Source of the DNA: Termitomyces sp. T153
Lineage: Eukaryota > Basidiomycota > Agaricomycetes > Agaricales > Lyophyllaceae
Assembly: GCA_018296165.2 (NCBI GenBank)
Contig: JACKQL020000010.1
Location: forward strand, 558,001 to 622,000
Length of the DNA: 64,000 nucleotides
Reading direction: 5' to 3'
Under the pieces are notes generated by a model. It saw only the letters and a program-made list of their open reading frames with translations, searched no databases and had not been told where the DNA came from. Both the position numbers and the translations under genes were made by a program. Positions 56,213 through 64,000 of the stretch are shown piece after piece (the stretch's first letter is position 1; each line of letters opens with the position of its first letter).

Positions 56213-58512
56213 TTATAGGTCAATTTGATGCAGTTCTTTCACCTTGGCAAGTCCAAAGAATGCTTTGATTTCTTCATCTTTACCACCATCAATGCCTTTA
56301 TAAAAAGCATATGCATCACCTGGTTGACCACCTTGAGGAACATGAGATCCAATAGCTCTCATGACACCATATTGCCATGCATCAAATGAGTAGCCACAAT
56401 TTAGAGCAGGAAGATGAAGAACTTGATTGCTATGTTGCATTAAATTTCCAAGTGTCCTTTGAGGTATTGCTTTAAAATGAACAGCACCAACCTTTTCTAG
56501 TTGAGATTCAATTTTTGAGGAGAGAAAAGTGTACGCACAAGTTCTGATGGTTTTTGAGCATTAAGAAGAAGAACAGTATCTCTTCCACAGTGGTGATATA
56601 CATCAGGTTGATGAGCAATCTGATGCAATCCAAGTTCTTCTGGTGTATAATAGACACCTGTGAATCTAGTTGGTCTGCTCTTGCTCCCTTTCTATGAAAA
56701 AGTTCATTTAAGAGAGTGACCAAATAAAATTCCTACTCACAAGTGGGGGTAAGCAATCATTTGGAGGAGCAGCTGTTAGTGTGCAACCATCAAGCTGTCA
56801 AGTATCCTGTTCAGTGACCAGGATTCTGGTGATGCACTGATCCTCTAGAGGTAGATCCTTGCATTCCTTGCAAGTGTTGGTGATCAATGGACCAGGATAC
56901 ACTAAGGATGATGAATGGTCAGAGGGATGGGAAGAAGCCTGGGATGAAGAAGAAACAACAGTTGAATTTACAATAGATATTTTTTTTCTTTTTGATGGCC
57001 TTCTTCAAGGAATCCTTAGCTTTTAGCTGTTTCTTTGAGGAACTTGCTGAAGCCTTGGGTGGTTGAAAGGTCAGATGCTGGACTTCTTTATTGTTGGTGA
57101 CAAGCATGGCAGTCTCTTTCATGATAAGAGCAAGACAAGGATGTAAACCAGGATGGGAAGCAAGAGCAATACCTTGCAGACTATGATAAACTTCTGATAA
57201 GTTCCATTTACAGGCCTAATAAAATTTAAGTGATTGACTAGCAGAAAATATAAATTCAGAAAGAAACTCACATGAATGCCCTGCTTTTGGAGGCTTGGAA
57301 GCAGCCAGGTATTCCAAGCATCAGTAAAGTTTGTAAGGTTGACTAGGAAAAAAACAGAGGAGGGATTGGACTGGGTTGGGATAATGCAATCTTTGGTGCC
57401 AAGAGCATGAATCAAGATATGACTATCAAATGAAATATGTTCAATATAAGGACCACAATCACAGGTCTGTAAATCTGTATGAGTAAGATGATTGCTGTGA
57501 AAAATGAAGTCTTTTACCTGAGGTTGTGATTTAGCTTCAAAATTGGCCCTAGCATCATCAGGCATCCATTGATCAAGAATCTCACCCAGTGTTTCTTTCC
57601 AACAATAATAATGAAAACTCTGAGCAATGTTGGGAGAGGATTGTTCAAGATCAGTGTCTGGCTGGCATATCACTCCTACTACATCAGCTAGACTAGATTG
57701 CCAGACTGCTCAATCCCAAGAAGATTTTTTATAAATTTTGGCCTGAATAGCACACATTTGACACAAAGCATCAACAGCATGTACTGGATTATCATCAAAC
57801 TAAAAAAATATTAGTCTAGTGATGATACAATATAATGAAGCACTCACCTCAGTTATAGTACCAATATGAAAGAACCTGGCCAAGTCTTGTCTACAATTCT
57901 GGCAGATGGACAGCTGGGCCTCTGCAGTGCTCAGTGCCACATTCCACACTCCATGCAAGTGAGCTGTAAATTCAACAGACACAGACAGATTTTTCTTACT
58001 TGAAACTGGTCCTGACAAATGATTTTCCTCAAGGTCAAAAATGAGAGGGTTGTGTTTTGACTCAGGCTGAAACATAAAATGAGAAGGTGAGATAGAAAAA
58101 TCACAGAAAACATACAGAGTGAGATGATAATTCTTGAAATACCCTCACACAATCCGCTGCCTCCTCATTTCAATTTGTGCTTTGGAACCATATCACATGT
58201 GTCCAAAGCAGAGCTGCTTCTTCAAGGGGAACATCAGGAATACTGGTGGCCTCAAAGACCCATTGAGGAAGAGTATTCTAAACCAGTATGAGATGAATGT
58301 ATTATTGTCTATTTAACACCCACTGAAATCTTGTTTTTGAGAATCAAATCTTGAAGTTCTGTGACAAGCCCCTCAAAGTCTCGAGAAAACCGACGAGGGG
58401 AAGTCATTTCGAGATTGTTCCACTTGAGGAAGGTATCACCAAGAAGATCATGTTGAAACTGTTGATCATTTATGACCATAGAACTCATAGCATTCGAAAG
58501 CAAAGATTGCAT
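56213..58512 (-). pseudogene. Unrecognised multi-exon gene of the recombinase element
   Basis: Minus-strand frames in order: MSSMVINDQQFQHDLLGDTF and FSRDFEGLVTELQDLILKNK (58512-58310); a middle part with VEFTAHLHGVWNVALSTAEA and SICQNCRQDLARFFHIGTIT (58075-57850); DLEQSSPNIAQSFHYYCWKE to VNLTNFTDAWNTWLLPSLQK (57673-57260); then YYTPEELGLHQIAHQPDVYH, NAQKPSELVRTLFS and LPALNCGYSFDAWQYGVMRA, SHVPQGGQPGDAYAFYKGID (56690-56216). The pieces are separated by intron-sized gaps. Paired Cys suggest a metal site. I do not know the family. The composition matches the recombinase gene, so it is probably carried by the same element. Confidence 0.45.
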
Positions 58513-58673
58513 GATGAATGAAGCAGAATGAGTACGATCGATAACGAACCATCAGATTTTCAAACTAATCCTAACCCTAATGAAAGCGTTGTGCAGCTTG
58601 ATAATAAATAAATCCCTAACAAGGAATCGTACTACTAGTATCATCCTCTGGCGCCATCGAACATCGCAGGAAA

Positions 58674-58876
58674 CACTGCTAGTGCTGGAACCTGTTTCCA
58701 AAAGAAAAAGGGTCAAAGAAACATGTCACACCATTTCTTTGGCCACTTTTCATCATAGAAAAAGACATCTTTGATTGTCTGAAGCCTTTTCCAATAAGAA
58801 ATGGACCTATTGGAAATGGCATAACACATTTCTTTCTCAATATTTCTCAAGAAAATATGATTGGCTGCCAGTAGTG
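58674..58876. mobile_element. CACTG-ended MITE, copy 2
   Basis: 203 bp, starts CACTGCTAGTGCTGG and ends GCTGCCAGTAGTG, flanked by AAA on both sides (58671-58673, 58877-58879). Aligns with 32914-33115. Confidence 0.72.
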
Positions 58877-59085
58877 AAAGATGTTCTCCAGCCTTTCCGA
58901 GAGGTCTCTTTCACAATGCTTTGCAACTCAAAGTGAGACGAACCCCGAAGGAGGAATCATACTACTAGACCATTAAGCCCTTGTTACAAGAATCTAAATT
59001 AAATGCTAGGGTTTCCTTTGACAGTCTCTGAATTGGTATCCACTTTATGATTTTTTTTCATACTCTGTACATTAAATTACATATT
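58877..59085. other. Spacer downstream of STT3
   Basis: Contains a second short copy of a GGAATCRTACTACTAG stretch that also lies just left of the MITE at 58624-58640. Confidence 0.45.
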
Positions 59086-61979
59086 TCACGAGATAGCACG
59101 GCGCCTCGACACAGGCTTGCTACGCTTGCGTTTCTTCCCTTCCGCAAATGCACTCGCACTTTTAAGGTCTCGGCCTAAAGGATCTTCTTTCTTCACTTCG
59201 TAGATTCGGACCTGGAACACAAGGCAGAAGAAAGAAGATATGAGTGAGCCCAAAGCGTCGTGTACCAACAATAGGCATAAGAGGACTCACAATCCAATTC
59301 TCTGATGTAAATGCTTCTTCCAAGCAGTCTAACGTGGGCCCCACTGCAGGAACCTGCTGGCCACGCACACGGTCCTGAGCCGGACCACCAAATAGTTTTG
59401 CAAAGCTATCAATAAACGGGCATAGCATTAGCTGAGATTCCTAGTGAACGTCACGGACAATACTTACCGGTAATACGACATCTTATACATGAGACTATTC
59501 CTCATCGTAGGCGAAGCACTATCGTCGACCTTGTATTCACCTTGAGGCGTGAAAAACGAAGCCTCTTGCACCTCTTCAGGCCACACACCCTGTGCGATAC
59601 GGATCATCCATAGAAACTTATTGATGTCGTCGCCGGAGTACCCAATCAGACCCCCAAAAATGACGAGCACATACGAGACATCGTGTTTCCGCAGAATGGG
59701 GTAGGCGACTTCCTCAGAACTCGACATGGCCTTTCCGACAGTTGCTATGTGAGCTGGAGAAACAGACCAGATTAAAAATGAATGGAAGGAAAGAAAACAA
59801 TGACGTACTATTATTCCAGGTATTGTTATCAACAAGCGTAGGACGATCGGCCATACCAGCGATCTGGTACCCATAATCCCACCAACTCATCACAACAGCA
59901 TCCTCCGGTGTGTTCTGACGGAGCCAGTAATAAGCCTCACGGAAATCATCGATGATGTGCGGAGTGCCATCCGGGTTCTGGGACGCCAACACAACAGACG
60001 GAGACGAATATGCAGTTGACGTAGCCCAGGTACAGTGAGACACGAAGAAGGCGAGCATTGCAATGGTATTGAAAACGACCATAATACGCGTGTCGAGTCC
60101 GTAGATGCCTCGTTTCGGCGAGCTATCCTTTTTTGATGAAGAGAGAACCTGTGAGAGAGTCAAGCCGGTCTCAGTAGCAGCACCAGCGGTCTTCTTTGCT
60201 TTCTTTGAGGGAGCAACAGCTGAAGATGAACCGGAAGGGGTACCGTTTGTAGACGCGCCTGAGCCGGCCTCGCTCTGGCTGTCGTCAACGACTTCGGGCT
60301 CAGCTGGGTCAATGAAGGTGTCAAGGAGTGTGGATAACGCGACAGCAGAAGAAACGCAGACCACGGGTGTGAGCGTGAGCATGAGACGAACCATGACGCC
60401 AGCAAAGTAGCTTGCTACAGCAGCGTAGATTATGACAAAAATATGCTCGTCGCGGAGTTCGCGGAAGCAGAGGATCACACCTGCTGGGAAGACGAAGATG
60501 AGGAATTGGAGGTCCATGAAGAACGATGGCCATGCTGTGGGTTGATGCTCAGAAACCGAGGCGATGATAGGGATGTACCTGGAAAAGAGGTCAGGATGTT
60601 GGAGTTAAGAAATTGTACTCACGTACTTTTTGGCATAACCAGTATCCCAAAGGGAATAGAAACGGCCTGTCCATGGAGCAATCCATCCTTTGTACGTGAG
60701 ACCGACGATAGCCAAGGCGCCCAAGATACCAATAGTAACTACTCCGGCGATAACGATGCTTTGGAACTGCTGCGAGGAGACATGCGATCTGACTAGTTGA
60801 GCGAATGCGACGATCTGGAGAAGACCGAAGACACCTGTGATAAAGGTAAGTCTTAAAGACTTCGCAGGCTATGGAGCAAACAAACCAAGGGCTGCCATAT
60901 GTTCGCTAGTCCTTACAGGTTGGAAGCCAACAAAAGGAACTTGCATGCTAGCCAATGTGCCGATAGCGTACCACGAGGAATAAGCAACATAAAGACGACC
61001 GCTGTAACGTCCCATAAGAAGAAGCACAAAAGCATGGATAGGAATCATGTTCGTGATGAAAGCATAGCCACCTATGCAAAATGTCAAGCAGGTGCTTCAA
61101 GGAGGGCGCATCAACTCACCCCATGCTGCCACCATGTAGAAGTAGAATAGAGCAGCAAGGGTACCAAAGAGCGCGCTTCCCTGCTTGAGAGCTTTAATCC
61201 AGAGGAAGAAAGTGAACATAAGGAGGAAGATGGCAATGGCTTCGTTGTCATAGGAGCCTGCAACTGAACGCGATATGTACCCGGGTACGATGCCAATGAA
61301 TGCCGCAGCAAGAAGGCCAGCACTCGCATCTTTCATTTCCTTGGTGAATCTAGGATATGACTGAGGAGTTTCCCTTTGAACGAATAGAAGGCACTCACTG
61401 GTAGGTTGCCCATGCTGTGAGGGCACTGAATCCGGGGGCGAGAAGAACACATATGTTTCTAATGTCGACGGGGAGGTTGATCGCGTGAAGTAGGTTGTAG
61501 ATGACACCACTGGTCGCCATTAGACCAGGATATACGGTTCCACCAACGACTCGCCCTAGAGGGTACCATGCTGTAGGGTCGAACCAATTCCAGAACTCCT
61601 GTCGTGAGATGTCAGTGTGACCTTCTTGGTAGAAGATGATAGATAACACACGTAGAACCCTTTTGAAGCTAGAACTCTCGTAGCACGACTGGTGCGAATA
61701 ATTCAACCCAACGCTATAAACAGACCTGCCAAGCCACTCACTAATTAAACCATGGGTCACTGTGGAAAGAATTTCCGTGTCAAGAAAGGATGAAATGAAT
61801 AACAATTATGATGGGACGTACAATTCGTGAATAATACTCTCAAAATTTATGACGGCAAACAGTCGCGAAGCGATGGCCGCACCAGAAATGAGAGAAAGAG
61901 CCACAATGCGGATTAGTGACGCAGTATTTGCGACTGTCGTGGGAGACAGATTTGTAGGGAGCGTGTAGGCCGCAGGCAT
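59086..61979 (-). CDS. STT3: STT3, catalytic subunit of the ER oligosaccharyltransferase
   Basis: Eleven exons join(59086..59211, 59291..59405, 59468..59753, 59809..60578, 60627..60834, 60886..61071, 61120..61349, 61399..61598, 61652..61688, 61742..61759, 61822..61979) give 777 residues, close to the family length. The enzyme transfers the preassembled dolichol-linked glycan to Asn in N-x-S/T in the ER lumen. Visible hallmarks: HEFDPWFNYR (first acidic motif, near residue 54), [31 protein letters not shown] (WWDYG acceptor-binding motif, near 578-582), DNNTWNN, then [20 protein letters not shown]. Many membrane helices precede the lumenal C-domain. A Ser/Ala/Lys-rich insert (about residues 425-480) lies between the last helices. 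The C-terminus is basic (KKRKRSK). Exon 10 has only 18 bp. Confidence 0.97.
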
Positions 61980-62391
61980 GGCCGTTTCTGAGTGAGTTGG
62001 CGTACTCCTATGTGCAGTGGATGTGTAGTTGTAGCGAGAGCGACGTGTGGGATTGGGATTGTCGACGTGTCCAACACGATGCTAAATTTAGACTCTTATG
62101 TTGACTAAGCTCCGAGTCGTCCGAGTCGTCCGAGTCGGGTCACCTTTAACTTGGCTTTTTCTTGCTCCGATCATGGTGGCTCGGAGGGTATTGGGTGCGG
62201 ACCGACTGCAAAAAAAAGTCAAATCTTATTCATCCGTCTGAAATGGCAAACGTAGTCTGCAATAGAAAGTTGTTCCTCTTCAGGGAGATTTGGGCTCTAG
62301 TGATTGCTATATTCGTAAAAGTCCGACCTATTTAAACCCGTGCTCTCGAGAACACCTGTTTCTCACTATAGGATAACTGTGTTCACACTCT
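61980..62391. promoter_or_regulatory. Divergent promoter region of STT3 and deacetylase B
   Basis: 412 bp between the two start codons. A short GTCCGA/GTCGTCC-type repeat lies near 62108-62137 on the STT3 side. The right end carries ATTTAAACC near 62330 as a possible TATA-like element about 60 bp before the deacetylase start. Confidence 0.45.
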
Positions 62392-64000
62392 ATGCCTGCC
62401 AAACGTGTTCTTATCAGCTTCGGGGTCGACGTTGATGCTGTGGCGGGATGGTACCAGGCTTAACTTATTCATTATCCACATAATTCACAAGGAATTTGTT
62501 AGGCTGGGATCTTATGGAGGAGAAGACTCGTCGCTTGATATATCAAGGGTACTTTAGGACGTCTTCGGCGAAATTGATGCCACCCAAGGCTGAACTTGAT
62601 CTCACTTGACTTCCACAGGGAATGTTTGCAGGAGAAGTTGGAGTTCCCCGCCTATTGAAGCTCTTTAACAAGTACAACATCAAGACTACGTGGTTTATTC
62701 CTGGCACGTTTCAGTCCTCGTTCGCGCGCCCTTGTTTAACTCTGTGCAGGCCATAGTCTCGAAACCTTCCCTGAGCAAATGGCCGCTGTTCGCGATGCCG
62801 GACACGAAATGTGTGTACTTCCGAGTGTATATCCCGTTGACCTCGTTTTAAACCTTCAGCGTATAGTGGATTACACGGATATTCACACGAGGTAACATCA
62901 TAATATTCGCTGGGGACAAGGAATGCATTTTTTCAAACTGTGCTCTCAGAATCCTGTGGCCCTCAGCGTACAGCAGCAGAAGGATATTCTTGACCATACA
63001 TACAACCTTTTGACAGCATTCAATCACGGTATATCACCTAAGGCCAGCACTTTTTTCCTAATCCGCTTCTTCATTCTTGACTTTATCCTTAATTAGGGAA
63101 GTGTTGCGCCTTGGTGGGAGATCTGCAAAGAAGGTGTCCAATTGTTGTTGGATAAGGGAGTTGAATATGGCATGGTCGATTTCTTTATCTTTAGGACATC
63201 TCTGACCGTAACGGAAAATTCTAGATCATTCTGGAATGGCTCATGAGTGAGTCAAATTATCTAGTAATAATGAAAGCTTGAAGGCTGACTGATCAAGTCA
63301 GCTGCCAGGCGTACTATCTCAGGGACGAGGACACCTGGACAAAGATCGACTATTCCGCCGGTGCCAAAACCTGGATGAAGCCATTGGAACGTGGCAAGGA
63401 AACTGGTCTTGTTTGTATCCCAGGCAACTGGTTGGTCCCAGTTGAATTTTTCTATGTTCACTGATGGATAACGTGTTCACTTGCAGGTATCTTGATGATC
63501 TTCCCCCGATGATGTACGCTCCCTTTATGGGTGATCTAAAATGTTTCCCATGTTGGGCTTTATAGGTTCATCAAGTCCAGCCCTAACTCTCAAGGATGGG
63601 TGAGCGATGACTTGGATTGATCTTCCGAGTAACCTCTCATTCTTTTAGGTAAATCCAAGAGATCTGGAGGAAATGTGGAAAGATATGTTTACTTATTGCT
63701 ACGAGTATGTGCATCCTTCTCTACAACTAATTTCGGGGTTCTATTCGCGTGTCACAGTAATGAAGAAGAATTTATCTTCCCAATCACAATCCACCCAGAT
63801 GTCAGCGGGTAAATACAAACTATTTGTGAACTTCCTTGCTTTGTCTCATGGAATTTTTTTTCATAGACGTCCTCAGGTTCTTCTTATGCTTGTAAGTAAA
63901 CAACAATCGCGCGTTGGGCGAGGCTCATTGTTATGATCTCTCTCAGGAGCGCTTCATCCAGTGGATCAATACCCACAACAACGTTCATTGGGTTCCCATG
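62392..64000 (+). CDS. Polysaccharide deacetylase (NodB/CE4 fold), copy B, cut by window end
   Basis: Fifteen exons in the window, 280 codons: join(62392..62450, 62503..62548, 62619..62703, 62750..62810, 62867..62891, 62950..63042, 63097..63169, 63225..63246, 63302..63430, 63487..63513, 63566..63599, 63649..63704, 63758..63808, 63867..63891, 63947..64000). Intron positions and phases equal those of copy A. The protein is nearly the same: [59 protein letters not shown], ending at NVHWVPM; about 34 residues remain beyond the window by comparison. Three introns start with GC (62704, 63043, 63170) where copy A has GT. As in copy A there is no signal peptide. Confidence 0.9.

Larger units (their letters stand above)
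44887..58512. mobile_element. Putative tyrosine-recombinase mobile element, split by a gypsy insertion
   Basis: A plus-strand gene with a tyrosine-recombinase catalytic half and a convergent minus-strand gene of unknown function make one unit of about 7.5 kb after removal of the 6.1 kb insert at 48584-54684. The ends are not defined: I set them at the outermost coding signals, and no terminal or target repeats were found. The unit is CpG-poor and broken by TGA codons. It could be Crypton-like or related to the DUF3435 recombinases of Starships; the sequence does not decide. Confidence 0.5.

Noticed and set aside
44887..58512. A complete Starship
   Set aside because: Starships are much larger, carry cargo and have a captain near one end. 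Here the unit is about 7.5 kb and the recombinase type is not settled.
58564..58582. Telomere-like CTAATCCTAACCCTAA
   Set aside because: Fewer than three perfect units, inside an ordinary region; likely chance.
1..64000. CRISPR array or other prokaryotic system
   Set aside because: Introns, LTR elements and STT3 show a eukaryotic nuclear genome; the short tandem arrays lack spacer structure.

Overview
The window is nuclear DNA of a basidiomycete fungus, most likely a mushroom-forming agaricomycete. The evidence is the intron pattern (many GT-AG introns of about 45-65 bp), a basidiomycete-type degenerate protein kinase, an F-box/LRR protein, an agaric-style small secreted protein, and dense LTR retrotransposons of fungal chromovirus type. 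No rRNA, intact tRNA or CRISPR was seen.

Layout: (1) 3.3-16.8 kb is mostly unique DNA with host genes: a protein kinase-like gene (minus), a decayed P-loop gene, an F-box protein (minus), a conserved hypothetical gene (minus) sharing a short promoter region with an MPDU1-type PQ-loop protein (plus), an internal tandem duplication, and a small secreted protein. A solo LTR with a perfect 5-bp target duplication lies at 1.7-2.8 kb. (2) 17.2-58.9 kb is a repeat-rich block: a Ty1/copia fragment; a 10.6 kb Ty3/gypsy chromovirus with both LTRs; a host island (28.7-32.2 kb) holding an intact polysaccharide deacetylase; an LTR of a second family; Tc1/mariner and Helitron remnants; inverted LTR pieces; the integrase of another gypsy family; and a decayed tyrosine-recombinase element (about 44.9-58.5 kb) split by a young non-autonomous gypsy derivative (48.6-54.7 kb). 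Two copies of a CACTG-ended MITE lie at 32.9 and 58.7 kb. (3) 59-64 kb is host DNA again: STT3, the catalytic oligosaccharyltransferase subunit (minus), divergent from a second polysaccharide deacetylase (plus) that runs off the window.

Three points stand out. The old gypsy copy has lost most of its CpGs; the changes convert CGA to TGA stops and replace catalytic Asp by Asn in protease, RT, RNase H and integrase. The same family has no tRNA-type primer site: the bases next to the 5' LTR are exactly complementary to a site about 32 bp after a TATA box inside the LTR, which predicts Tf1-like self-priming. Both copies carry a gene on the opposite strand just inside the 3' LTR, with a conserved upstream region.

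MPDU1 and STT3 both act in dolichol-linked N-glycosylation at the ER, but they lie 47 kb apart and nothing suggests a cluster. The two deacetylase genes are close paralogues in opposite orientation and with the same 14 intron positions. Exon coordinates were worked out by hand; for the main genes the exon lengths add up to whole codons.
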